Source of the DNA: Dactylonectria macrodidyma
Lineage: Eukaryota > Ascomycota > Sordariomycetes > Hypocreales > Nectriaceae
DNA: 64,000 bases
NCBI GenBank assembly: GCA_020744425.1
Contig: JAGMUV010000001.1
Location: 1,984,001-2,048,000 of the forward strand
Direction: 5' to 3'
In this document: piece by piece, positions 11,701-20,840 of the stretch
Position numbering within the stretch: the first letter of the stretch is position 1
Layout: each line of letters starts with the position of its first letter
Translations under genes and position numbers: made by a program
The notes under the pieces: model-generated
Told to the model about the DNA's origin: nothing
The model's input: only the letters and a program-made list of their open reading frames with translations
Databases searched by the model: none

Positions 11701-11924
11701 TGCCCTAGAATCGACGGGACATCTGATTGATCCACATAGCCATCGATCCAATGCCTGTGATCTTCGTGATCAATCGTCGTTTTGCTGAACAGAGTCTCAA
11801 GATGATGGACTTGTTTTCTGCTGTGTTGGCGTTCTCCTACGCCTCCTCCTATGTCTTTGACAAAGTACAGGTTCGCGACTGGGACCTGGACGACCCCCAA
11901 GAGTGACAGCGCCTCTTGTGCCAT
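8784..11924 (-). CDS. DUF3723 family protein
   Basis: A 1046-residue intronless frame from the ATG at 11924 (MAQEALSLLGVV). The frame is open further upstream, but that part is a low-complexity Pro/Gly translation of a G-run and contains a likely acceptor (TTCTTGCCCAG), so a 5' exon or leader intron is possible. Residues about 20-480 match the DUF3723 pattern: YFVKDIGGGVGERQHSRKQ, HWIDGYVD, THGRHRVEASQRI, RTEQFYHEERYTDGYIY, and LGNFRKYSAWG. The second half is Ser/Pro-rich and disordered. The biochemical role of DUF3723 is unknown. The family is one of the accessory classes repeatedly found in fungal Starship elements, which is the main value of this gene for reading the locus. Confidence 0.85.
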   Translation of the reverse strand: MAQEALSLLGVVQVPVANLYFVKDIGGGVGERQHSRKQVHHLETLFSKTTIDHEDHRHWIDGYVDQSDVPSILGHLGGSITLHQSNAAGFYPCLSDHRVAYTHGRHRVEASQRIDPQSCWTIFLCSTDLSMLARNRVVQRRTEQFYHEERYTDGYIYSKLREHPINSLDYNEWYMRLSLNKQKNFEAINKHSDVARALDRLIGFPGIMDALRLGNFRKYSAWGLFSEAHTCLDHIYSEWSGYILGNRIVQKYLTPETVKLLEGRAPAISRSDHEWVRAVFQAKMVFPAITDQQQRDQLEKKILGASGMIPSLRIFQANMLYLGIAAQVVWSLLIPSELKKTIKAGDGPTTLRSALRGCWVETEPYVEIREGEFQPVLGRPSFNLAYNTVIVAALRQFAFMAREGPKIERGEQAPRLSTDDIHSCESLFQRRAKLVGFRSYVIEEGATKNMNPFKPEKHALESDEHVFLSRVEHRWGRPFARVLPVIQEVAFLPRLFEEEVHAGEITEAFILKDMVRAFLPHCSFNFDLSRPSVQINSPVPEVGVQLVHSNSQTTASLDLEQRSDIDNNEYLGFEAESTEMDVDTPPALHVAPVFEDEDVPMEGQFIEPAETEITEYSNFWEQLLLEYQTCAGTSSRSSRLPSDTSTLVLDDLSRPESLLRGSTARDSSSAISIPSYSLVADQSRTVFDYSAGSSQLDSSTLWSPSDSGNDTGHQIRCGHSRNMLDCTEKSCTTKAHHKDTSDFLNGRPPASHHNDKDTHSARKDVVLPAPRQYKPLPPLPPPPREDDRPASFYRSFQENSTSLYAPHHAPSDQNGHPAWVGNWLHERPPLPSPRALTSPSRQDPHPFLASVYSTSPERSALPSPSSGCKVPKESQAQEVVPPPAHSDHRITNASLYTAPHPRSTLPSPRSRHPSRAPRRRAKPSASEVLGYRLGPPWKGASSASVSADSQLCSVDLSGNSQILSHSSMCSPILSRFKAPAQFPVQSDSSSARSSCMTPGWVDGNCQVAPTMVGISHTLLRKPQGAQQEPLSKFTDSEDTMTTISLS

Positions 11925-13126
11925 GGTTAATCTTACGACGCGGAATGGGGGAACCTGGGCAAGAAAAAACATCATGGAGGTTGGGGGGGGGGGGGCTGAG
12001 AACTTGTAAGGAGGGCGACGAAAGGGTGGTGGGCCCAAGGGAGGACCGAGCGGTGCCTCCTCGAAGGAGCTTACCAACACCCGAGCGAAACCTGGAAACA
12101 GGAGAGAGGATCAAGACGCCAAGGCCCCGGTTGCAAAATTCTGCCTTGAGGTTATGAGCCAACATCAAACTAAAGACCAAACATTGTTATCACTTTTCGT
12201 GACGCCGTTGAAAGCTATCGCCCAGAGAGGAATGATCTACGCGCCCTACGCCATCTCCACGCCGCGTCAGCGATGGCGCTGCTGATCTAGCATCTGGGCT
12301 CCTGCAGGCAGAAGGATCTTGCAGGAATGTACTCAGCCCCGCAGTTCGCCAGAAGGCACCCCTGATGCACCTGCCAAATTTGGCATGTGGGAACGAGCTT
12401 CGTTTGGATACGAGCATCACACGGCGCTTGGGGAAGATTTACCGGGCCAATTGGGGTGGCTCTCCTCTTGTTACCTCGTCTCTCGCGCCTTGCCGCGCCA
12501 TCCCCTTTCTGAGCGGTTCCTGTCACACTCATCCTGTCAGTGGCTTGCTTAGCGTAGGCCAACGTTCCCCGGTGGTGGCGTGACATCTCCAGGCTGCCAC
12601 ATGTAGGCTAGACCACCTCAACGGCGTGCACCGTTGGGGTATGAGGCAGCACCGTTATAGCTTTGTTCCTGAGCTTCAATCGACGTCTTGTCAAATAACG
12701 ACAAGACGTGGCTACTTCAATACACAATGCATTCAAATAGACTTTGTATTATCCCCTCAAGTTTCTTCGCATACTATTCTGGAGTGTGCTTATCATCTCA
12801 CTCACGCGCCCACTCAAAACTACCTTTGAGCTGGCATAACTAATGCGGGTCGGTTCAAAGTCATCACCAACAGATTTCCTTCGGCAACCTATGCTCACTC
12901 TCTCATTCGTAATTCAAAGGCGATACGCGCTGCACTGTGCGCTATGACCTCTTCCTAATCAAGTATCCACAGAGGTTCATGATTTCCTTCCGGATGACCA
13001 ACATGGGGGTCTTTAGAACTGAATGTCCGTTCAACCGAGAGTCCGTTCAAGCTGAGGCAAGGCTGCGGAACATCCGGCTGGTCGTGGCCGGCATGAGGAA
13101 GGGGCTCCATTACTAACAGTGCTAGG
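11925..13126. other. Intergenic region without supported gene
   Basis: It contains a G-run near 11985-11995 and a small hairpin at about 12691-12717 (acgtcttgtc / gacaagacgt). Frames on both strands overlap each other with no codon or domain support. Confidence 0.45.
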
Positions 13127-13615
13127 CTAGATCATGGACGTGTCCATCGAGAGGGAGGCGTGCCTTAGGTTCCTCTGCTCCCAATCCATCTGCTTCTGCT
13201 TCACACTTGTCTGACAATCCGTTACTGTGATGCCTATGTATCTCATAATATCCCGGAGTGCTCTTTTCTGGATTTCTAGGATTTCTTGGTGATGCTCCCT
13301 CTCCTTCTCAGCTTGCATTTTCCAGTCTAGAAGGTTGTTGTTTTCGATAGCCAGCCGGTGTACCTGGCGTTGCAGTCGCTCGTTGGCTACCTTGAGTTCC
13401 CTGTTCTCTTTCTCTCTCACGCTACAGACACCCCCGCAAGTCTTGCCTTGATCAGGCTTGGGATCGGAGTAACTGAGGATTTGTGGCTGCGGGAACCTGG
13501 GCGGAGGTGGTAATTCTTTATCGTAAGTGCCCATGGTGAGAGCGTTGCTGACCCCATTCCCGTTGATGGGCAACGGCTTGCTTTTAATACCTGGCAGGAA
13601 AATCACCTCCGGCAT
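13127..13615 (-). CDS. Small coiled-coil protein
   Basis: A 162-residue frame from the ATG at 13615 (MPEVIFLPG). The open frame extends upstream only through non-ATG codons. Residues about 70-125 (REKENRELKVANERLQRQ and onward) form a long coiled coil rich in Glu, Lys and Gln. No basic region precedes it, so I do not call it bZIP. It is followed on the same strand by another coiled-coil gene at 13747-14330. Function unknown; a partner-binding or scaffolding role is only a guess. Confidence 0.55.
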   Translation of the reverse strand: MPEVIFLPGIKSKPLPINGNGVSNALTMGTYDKELPPPPRFPQPQILSYSDPKPDQGKTCGGVCSVREKENRELKVANERLQRQVHRLAIENNNLLDWKMQAEKEREHHQEILEIQKRALRDIMRYIGITVTDCQTSVKQKQMDWEQRNLRHASLSMDTSMI

Positions 13616-13746
13616 GGTCTGCAGGAGCGTGTAATACAAGTTTGCGAATAGAGAAAACAGTCTTGAGCATTTAGTCTGGAGAAGCAGAATACCAGATCCT
13701 GCTGAATCTTACTACGTGTCTATGTACTGGTCGCCCTTTTACACCC

Positions 13747-14330
13747 CTAGGGGTAATCCAGCTCAGGAAAACTGGACTCTGAGTCTTGGCCAAAGTCAGA
13801 ATCTGTGTAGCTGGGTCCGTTCAGTGAGCCATGATCGTTGCTGTACTCAGAGTCTGTGTCTATGTACCTTGGCCGATCGAGCGAATGCATTTCCAACATT
13901 CCAACACATTCATTCACCCTCTCAATAATCATTTGCGATCGCTCGAGTAAGCAGATCTCTTGCTTCTCGAATCTTTCGCTCTGCTGGCGGATCTTCTCAA
14001 GCTTCTCGCTTTGCTGGTCGATTTTCTGCTCAACTTTCTCCTGAAGGTCGGTGAGTTGCTGGCCCATCTTGATCTGGTATTCCACGATCCACTTCAATAA
14101 AGCGGATATGGTGTCAAGGTTGCCCTTGTTGTCCTGAGAACTGGGACTCTGTCAGCGTTTCTCCTTTTCCTCTTGACTTGTCTAGAGGCTCACCTGTGCT
14201 GGTCAGCGTTGGCCATCGGAAGCGGAGCCCCATTGCTGGTAGCCTGCTCTGAGCTAGGAGCCATGGTGAACATATCGATCGACTGATCGCTGAAGTCCAT
14301 AAAAAGTCCGTTTTGTCCGAAATGATCCAT
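13747..14330 (-). CDS. Small two-exon coiled-coil protein
   Basis: Exons 14194-14330 and 13747-14140 give 176 residues. The 53-base intron has GTGAGC, a GCTGAC branch and CCCAG; using that acceptor rather than the TCTCAG five bases later keeps the frame. A TATAAAG box sits at 14426-14432 on the same strand, about 95 bases before the ATG (MDHFGQNGLF). Residues about 60-110 (EKVEQKIDQQSEKLEKI) form a coiled coil, followed by an acidic Ser/Tyr/Asp tail ending ELDYP. No family recognised. Confidence 0.65.
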
Positions 14331-14617
14331 GGCCAGAACGAGGCAGAAATGGTTTGAAGTCGAATGGTGTGGTGGAAGTTGGGTTGGGTTAATGAATCCC
14401 TCCCCGTGCCTGTCGAGAGGGGGTTCTTTATACCTACGGCGGCACAGCTCCCACACAGGCCTGTTTGCCTCTTCCTGAAAACCGCATGGCGGCTCCTGCG
14501 ATCAAACGGCAGGAAACAAAAAATTACCCGTCTGTCCTTTTAAAGGGTCACAGTCACCCCCTTCCTTCCCACTATGAGGTATAGCATCGTTTTCATTTTC
14601 AACTTACTGTCGTCAAT

Positions 14618-15564
14618 ATGAATTTCATCAGACTATTGCCTGTTATTTACTTCGCTGCCCACGGCTCGGCTCTGGGTGGCATCTCGGAGCTTTGCACCTG
14701 GGAACCCATGCTGCCCGTGAAGGCAGGATCGGACCTATCTGTGAAGATCCAGAACCCATGGGGTGACGAATGCCGAGCGGAACTTGACTTCTCCGACGAC
14801 AACTTCCCGAAAATGGCGTGGTTGTTCAAGGCCACTGACTGTGTCGATCTACAGCTTGCAGAGTTCAAGGTTCCCTCCGGCGCTCCCAACGGGGACGCCT
14901 ACCTCACATGGTGCAATGGAGCCTGCGTGTCATACATATGTGTTGGCGCTAACAATTCCACAGGCAGTGTGATGGTGATGTCCCCATGTCATGCATCCAT
15001 ATCGTGATCAGCAATGGCAAGGGTGACCTGGTCTTGCCAACGCCTCGACCGAAGACGGAAACTGCTCGCTGTGTTCCATCCACAACACTCCTCACTAACA
15101 CTGTCAACTATGGTGGCAAGAAACCAACTGGTGTATTTCTAGATACCAGATTCTCCAACCCGACCACTACGACCGTCCTATCGACTCCAACGTCGGAAGC
15201 GCTTGACTCGGCAACCACAACGTCCGTCGCAACCGACGTGTCTGCGCTGACCACCTTAACGAAGTCATCGGTCAATACTCCCAGTTTCAACTCATTGGTA
15301 GGAACCGGCGGCACTCGTAGGGCTGGCGAAACAAGCGCGCAGTTGCCCACAGACACATCCACTATCGCCACTCCCACCACCAACACGGCTCCCGTCACCA
15401 CCAACACGGCTCTCGTCACCACCAACACGGCTCTCGTCACCGCCGCTACCGCCGACTCCATAACCACTACTACCACTACTTTGGATGACTTGGCCAATGA
15501 ACCGTCATATGTCACTGTCACGGCCACCGTCACGACATGCCCAGTGCCGATGAAGCGTGCCTGA
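14618..15564 (+). CDS. Secreted Thr-rich protein with N-terminal extracellular domain
   Basis: Exons 14618-14910 and 14964-15564 give 297 residues. The 53-base intron has a non-ideal GTGCAA donor but a strong GCTAAC branch and CCACAG acceptor. Splicing creates YLTWQCDGDVPMSC, which resembles a motif seen in small fungal secreted proteins and supports the model. Residues 1-20 (MNFIRLLPVIYFAAHGSALG) look like a signal peptide. Residues 20-140 form a compact Cys-containing domain. The rest is Thr/Ser-rich with a repeat of TNTALVT units and is probably O-glycosylated. No C-terminal GPI signal is obvious. It is probably secreted or associated with the wall. Confidence 0.7.
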
Positions 15565-15691
15565 TGCTGGCACGCGTTAGCCGCCCACTCCTTCCCTCTT
15601 CCCCAAGTCCTTTTGATTGACTAGAAAGTACTCTGGGCCCCAAAGTGATCCTGCTGCGCAGGTTTCGCGTTATTAGATAGATAGTGCTCGT

Positions 15692-15699
15692 TATAAATA
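15692..15699 (+). promoter_or_regulatory. TATA box
   Basis: TATAAATA lies 72 bases before the ATG at 15764 and probably directs the proline-rich protein gene. Confidence 0.5.
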
Positions 15700-15763
15700 C
15701 AGACGCTGCTTGCTAGCTCCAGCCCTGATTGCACTCCATCTCCTTGCACTCCTCTCTCCTAAA

Positions 15764-16387
15764 ATGAACCCATACAAAGTGTACCAGCCAGGGCCGTACA
15801 TCAATAAGAACCAACGCCAAATAGCCCCAAAGCCCGGGAATGTGCCAATTCGGTCCCAAGGACCGCCACGGCCACCATCCCAGACCTCGTCCGTCAGCTC
15901 GCAGCAACACACAGCTCGGCCTCAACCGCTGGTCAGCCAGTCGAATACGGGTATTAATTCCCAAGCTCCAGTTGGCCCTAGACTTGAGCCGCAGCAGGCT
16001 TCTCTGCCCCCGCTTCCAAACAACGCCCTGGCGCTTCCAAGCTCCTTTGTTTTGCCCCCGGCAGCCCCGGCTACAAATTATACAATGGACGACGTGACCG
16101 ACACAGCGAACAATATGAACATGGACACCCCGGTGGACGATATGAACGACATGAACGATAGAACGGACTTTGCGAATGACGTACAATGTACTGATGCGGT
16201 GCCGGACCAGCCCTGGTGGCAGGCTTATAGGGAGATTGGAGTACATCAAGCGCGAAGCCAGGATCGAGTGAACAAACTTGACGACAAGACGAGAAGAAGC
16301 TGGCGGCATATCGTAGATCTGGAACAACGAGTTACAGCGTTAGAAGACCGGCTTGCAAGGGGCCCCCGGCGATTTCCGCGAGGATGA
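15764..16387 (+). CDS. Proline-rich protein with C-terminal coiled coil
   Basis: A 207-residue intronless frame from the ATG at 15764, chosen over the open upstream frame because of the TATA box at 15692 and the CCTAAAATG context. Residues 1-115 are Pro/Gln-rich and disordered. A short Asp/Asn/Met stretch follows (DDMNDMNDRTD). The C-terminal 50 residues include the heptad-like DLEQRVTALEDRLARG. No family recognised. The F-box gene starts 99 bases downstream on the same strand. Confidence 0.5.
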   Translation: MNPYKVYQPGPYINKNQRQIAPKPGNVPIRSQGPPRPPSQTSSVSSQQHTARPQPLVSQSNTGINSQAPVGPRLEPQQASLPPLPNNALALPSSFVLPPAAPATNYTMDDVTDTANNMNMDTPVDDMNDMNDRTDFANDVQCTDAVPDQPWWQAYREIGVHQARSQDRVNKLDDKTRRSWRHIVDLEQRVTALEDRLARGPRRFPRG

Positions 16388-16485
16388 TCAAGCTTTTAGT
16401 TTTGACGTTTTGGTTATTGGTACAGTTGATTTTGACAATAAATACTCACGCTCACTACCTCTTACATCTCCCTCTCCGTGCCAAA

Positions 16486-17541
16486 ATGGATCTTTTACCA
16501 TCCGAGACGTTGTTGTCTATCGCCGATTTGCTTCCGCAAGCTGACCTCTGCCGATTCCGCCTTGTCAGCCGCCGATGCGCCGCTCTAGCATATCCTCTCA
16601 TAAGTCGCCATCTGTTCTTACTCGACACATCTTGGTGCATGCAGGAGTTTGTGGCCTTTGTTCGCGAACATGATGCATGCCTTCCATTTACAAGGGGCCT
16701 CACTATCTATTACGGGGATTGGCCTCGTTGCTCGAGAGATGAATGGGAGACGCATCCGCTGTTGCATCATGAGGTCCACCCACTTCATCTAATATCAAGA
16801 CAAGCAAGACAACCCACTGAGTTGACGCGTTTCCTTGATCACGCGTATAAGCGGTACACGGAGTTTCTCGCTGCGGAAGAGGACAGATGCCCCTCGGGGG
16901 ATAAACAAACGCTCCGCTTCCTCCTTTCGTGTATGCCAGGCATTCAAACGGTGACATTCCGGCCATACCGTGCTCCGCTCCGTCGTCAATCTCCTGGCTT
17001 ACCGTTCGCATCCTTCGCCAATAGTATCGGAATCAGACCATCCTTCCGTAGCCTATCAAACAACGTCGTTGCACGATGTGCGGAACTAGCGCCCGCATTT
17101 AGAACCTTGACGGAGCTCTGCGTTGACGGGCGCTTGGACCTCGAGCGAGCAGCATTCCCGCAAATCAAGACCGTGCGGTCGCTCAAGATCACAGCTGTCA
17201 GATCCATCCACGGCTTTCGAGATTTCATAGCTGCATTCCCGTGTCTGATCAAGTTCTCCTTTGCACCTACGACCATTGTATCACTTCCTCTCGATCAAGC
17301 AGCATTGCCAGAGTTACAGTTTTTGTTCTTGAGCAACGTATTGGTCACTGAGGAGGCCCTGGCGCATACAATTACCAGTACAAAGTCACAGGGTGTAGCG
17401 ATTGAGTTTGTTGGGGTGATGCTAGCAAACAACACCTGGGAGTCTTTCTGGGCGGGAGTGAAGCAATCCGGGCATCGAGTCACTTTGACGGATGACACCC
17501 GGGCGAATCTAGATAGCTTTAGCGTATCGATCTTTAAATAG
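16486..17541 (+). CDS. F-box domain protein
   Basis: A 351-residue intronless frame. The ATG at 16486 (MDLLPSETLLSIADLLPQ) is chosen because the F-box starts immediately; the upstream open frame is a hydrophobic translation without conservation. Residues 1-40 (LLPSETLLSIADLLPQADL ... FRLVSRRCAALAYPLI) match the F-box pattern. The rest resembles the leucine-rich substrate-side region of fungal F-box proteins (FRTLTELCVDG, KTVRSLKI, LPELQFLFL). By family it would link a substrate to the Skp1-cullin ubiquitin ligase. The substrate is unknown. Confidence 0.8.
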   Translation: MDLLPSETLLSIADLLPQADLCRFRLVSRRCAALAYPLISRHLFLLDTSWCMQEFVAFVREHDACLPFTRGLTIYYGDWPRCSRDEWETHPLLHHEVHPLHLISRQARQPTELTRFLDHAYKRYTEFLAAEEDRCPSGDKQTLRFLLSCMPGIQTVTFRPYRAPLRRQSPGLPFASFANSIGIRPSFRSLSNNVVARCAELAPAFRTLTELCVDGRLDLERAAFPQIKTVRSLKITAVRSIHGFRDFIAAFPCLIKFSFAPTTIVSLPLDQAALPELQFLFLSNVLVTEEALAHTITSTKSQGVAIEFVGVMLANNTWESFWAGVKQSGHRVTLTDDTRANLDSFSVSIFK

Positions 17542-17728
17542 AACTCTCCAGTTAGGTATCTGACTCAAAGTTGCGGCGCGAATCGTGAGAAGCAAGGACC
17601 AATGCCAACCAATTGGATTCTGTGCCGAAAGCCGAAAGTAGTTCTCGACTCAAAGGAGGGTAGAGGCAGGCAAAAATCCAGTTTCTGTTCTCTCACTCCA
17701 CCTCGGCTGTTTTCTCGATCGATGCCGC

Positions 17729-18313
17729 CCTGTTCCTGGGAACGGGGGGATACTGTTTTCTCAATCAATGCCACCTTGTCCTGGGAACATGGCAATACTG
17801 TTTTCTCAATCGATGCCACCTTGTCCTGGGAACATGGCAATACTGTTTTCTCAATCGCTGCCACCTTGTCCTGGGAACATGGCAATGCTGTTTTCTTAAT
17901 TGCTGCCACCTTGTCCTGGGAACATGGCAATGCTGTTTTCTCAATCGATGCCACCTTGTCCTGGGAACATGGCAATGCTGTTTTCTTAATCGATGCCACC
18001 TTGTCCTGGGAACATGGCAATGCTGTTTTCTTAATTGCTGCCACCTTGTCCTGGGAACATGGCAATACTGTTTTCTCAATCGATGCCACCTTGTCCTGGG
18101 AACATGGCAATACTGTTTTCTCAATCGATGCCACCTTGTCCTGGGAACATGGCAATGCTGTTTTCTTAATTGCTGCCACCTTGTCCTGGGAACATGGCAA
18201 TACTGTTTTCTCAATCGATGCCACCTTGTCCTGGGAACATGGCAATACTGTTTTCTCAATCGATGCCGCCCTGTTCCTGGGAACTGGGGGATACTGCTTT
18301 CTCAATGATGCTG
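17729..18313. repeat. 45-bp minisatellite, 11 near-identical units plus two diverged edge units
   Basis: Units beginning ccttgtcctgggaacatggc repeat with an exact 45-base period from 17774 to 18268. Diverged units flank them at 17729-17773 and 18269-18313. Single-base variants (aatactg/aatgctg, tcgatgc/ttgctgc) distinguish copies. Because 45 is a multiple of three, several frames stay open on both strands, including one of 274 codons on plus. I see no reason to call any of them a gene. Confidence 0.9.
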
Positions 18314-18465
18314 CCTTGGGAATAAGGCAATGCTATTTCTCAATCAGATTGTTGCTGGGTAGATTGCAGGACGTAGTATCTCTCATGAACGTACTAGGCT
18401 ATAGATCGCTTACATGTTTCCAATAGACCTCCAAATAATCTCTCACCTAAACGGCGTAAACTGCG

Positions 18466-20826
18466 ATGTTATTTCCATGGCTGCAAGTACAATATGACGC
18501 TACACGCGTGTCCTCGGCTCCAGTCCTATATGAGCATATGAGTTTTTATCACGCATTTGGGAAGACTCGTCAGTTCGTATTGAAGATATCCGGGTCTCTA
18601 CAACAGGATCTCATCGTGCCGTCGCCGAGTCTTAAGCAGGATGCACATGGCGTTTGGCTTGGAAGATTTGATGACTCAACTGCAATTGCCGAGTTTTGTG
18701 TTCCACTCATCTCGCAACCATCAGCACCTCATCTAGAGCAAAGCCGTGCTCACCTCGATCAGCTTTGTGGTGAGGTCTTAGCCCCACTTAGTTCCCTGAT
18801 TGTGCTGTCTGTGGATAGTCTTGGAGGATTAGAGCCTGCAGCGAAGCTGCTTGCAAGGTGGATGAGGTTTTCGCCCTTAACGGATGTTTTGCCACGACCC
18901 TGTTTGTTTATATTCTCACAGAAGATGGTCTGCAATGAAAAGCAGTTTGAGAGACTTCTGACGACTGAGCTCCTGGACTTATTACGTGGCCTTCATCCCG
19001 AGCAACCTTACTGCTGGAAGGAGGCCCGCAAGATATGGACTAATCATGTGGATGGAGTTCAATTCGTTCACGAGGATCATTGGACACGCATCAACACGCA
19101 CTTGAAAGCAGCATCGCACACCCGTCTTTCTCAAGGGTTTGGATTTTCTAGCTTGAACTTTAAGAAGCTACTTCAGAAGGCAATTATCGCGTCCTGGGAG
19201 AGCGAGGAGGGCTTTGACGTACTAAAAACCTTGGGCATTCGCGACCCGCAGTCTAGAGATGCAGGCAGGTATCTAGACCAATTCTTCACTTCCCACCACG
19301 GACTAAATCGCCTCGATATTGTTGCCTCATGTTTGGCTTACAGCATCTATGCTCAAGCCTCCCATGGTCTGTGACGTGACTTCTACTGGCTGACATCATG
19401 CTGACATCACTTAGTCTTCCAACCCGACCTAGTGTACCAATCCTTCGTAAAGCCGCTCCTATCTGCAAGAAGACAACAGTCGCCCCAGACGACTGAGATA
19501 CTCGGGCGTTACTTTTCATCGTTCATTGAAGGGAACGGCGATGTGATTTCCGCGCGTCATTTGCAGCGGATGAGAGAAAACCTACACATCAAAGCTCCCG
19601 GTTGCAACATATGCTTGCTGGGAACTCCGATACACGCTCTCAGCTGCGGTCATCAACTGTGCAACTACTGCATCACAGCCCTCCGAGACAAGTCGCGTTC
19701 CCCTTCTGGAGACGATATATGTATTTTATGCGATAAAGAGAACAAGGTTACTCTTAATATACGACCGCCGGCAGCTGGAATCCGTACACTTGAGCTCCTC
19801 TCCTCTGTGGAGTCTCCCTTGAGGTTCCTACATGGAGTCCGAAAGCTACTGTCCGGGCATCTCGCGGACTACGTAGACTTAGTCATAGGTTGCGAAACAG
19901 GTGAGTCGGGCTATGGCTTACTAGTAGATCTGTGGCGCAAACTAACAAAGTTCCCAGCTGGCTCTGTGATACAAGGCTACTTCTGTGGGGTTTATGGGCT
20001 TCCACAACTTTCTCGAGAGCTACAAGCAAGCAAGAAGAGGTGGTATCAGCGGTCTGAGCCGGCCGCCACAAAAAACCGCGTTTGTGTCGCCGTGTGCGCG
20101 AATGGATCTTTGTTTCGCAGCTACGGACCTGGAGCTACGCGTCGCCCCTGGGACGAGTCACTCTTTCAAAGGTTCAAGTTATTGTTCCACAAGCGAAACA
20201 ATAGCAAGATACCAGACGTTGCGGGGAAGGTGGATCTAGAGTGTAGGAGCCTGTGGGGAGCCCCACCTCGGTTGAGGATTCAGCACCATCCGCAGCAGAC
20301 CATGAGCGTGGAGTCGGTTGCGGGAAAGTTATTTTCTGCGCTGTTTTACATCGATGTTTGCTCAGATCCAGACCTGAGTGTCTCTCCTGGTTCCTGCGAA
20401 ATCGAAGTCAAATGCCGTCTAGCACCGGGCAATCATTTAAATGCAGTCACTCACAGGTTACACGACCAGAAATTGAAGGTCTATTACAGAGGCAGTGGTA
20501 AATGGCATCAGAAATACCTCTGCTTGACAAAATGGGATAGCCAGCTCCCCTTTTCCAGGCGATTCAAGGTTGAGGTATTAGCACCAGGATCGAGGCTGGA
20601 ACTTAAAATCGACAGCCCAACACAGATCGGTCGGCAGGAAAATGTTAGCAATACTCCTTGTAGACTGAGAGACCTTGTGGAATGCATGACTCAAAGCCAC
20701 AAGGACGGCGCTAATGGCTTATCCAAGGCATGTGGAAGCGCAGAACATCTTTATACAAGGGAGTCTGTGAACTTTAAGGATGAGATATGTCAGATAGATT
20801 CGCTATTAGAAGCCTTGAAAGACTAG
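18466..20826 (+). CDS. Patatin-like family protein with RING-type finger, catalytic motifs lost
   Basis: Exons 18466-19366 and 19415-20826 give 770 residues. The 48-base intron (GTCTGT ... CTTAG) joins ASH to VFQPDLVYQSF in phase. The layout follows fungal patatin-like proteins: an N-terminal domain to about residue 290 ending DIVASCLAYSIYAQ, a RING-like finger at about 363-410 (CNICLLGTPIHALSCGHQLC ... CILC), then the patatin start GIRTLELLSS. In active members this reads like GxRxLxLDGGGxRG and is followed by the GxSxG nucleophile motif. Here the first is LELLSSVESP and the second GCETGES, so the oxyanion Gly-run and the catalytic Ser are absent. The C-terminal family region is present. It is probably a non-catalytic relative. 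Patatin-like genes are a Starship-enriched class. Confidence 0.75.
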
Positions 20827-20840
20827 AGCCAGCTCTTTGT

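Noticed and set aside
13127..13615. bZIP call for the coiled-coil gene
   Set aside because: A zipper-like coil is present but there is no basic DNA-contact region before it.
17565..18426. Long frames (164-274 codons) across the 45-bp repeat on both strands
   Set aside because: All are products of a repeat whose period is a multiple of three; no unique sequence, start context or domain favours one strand.
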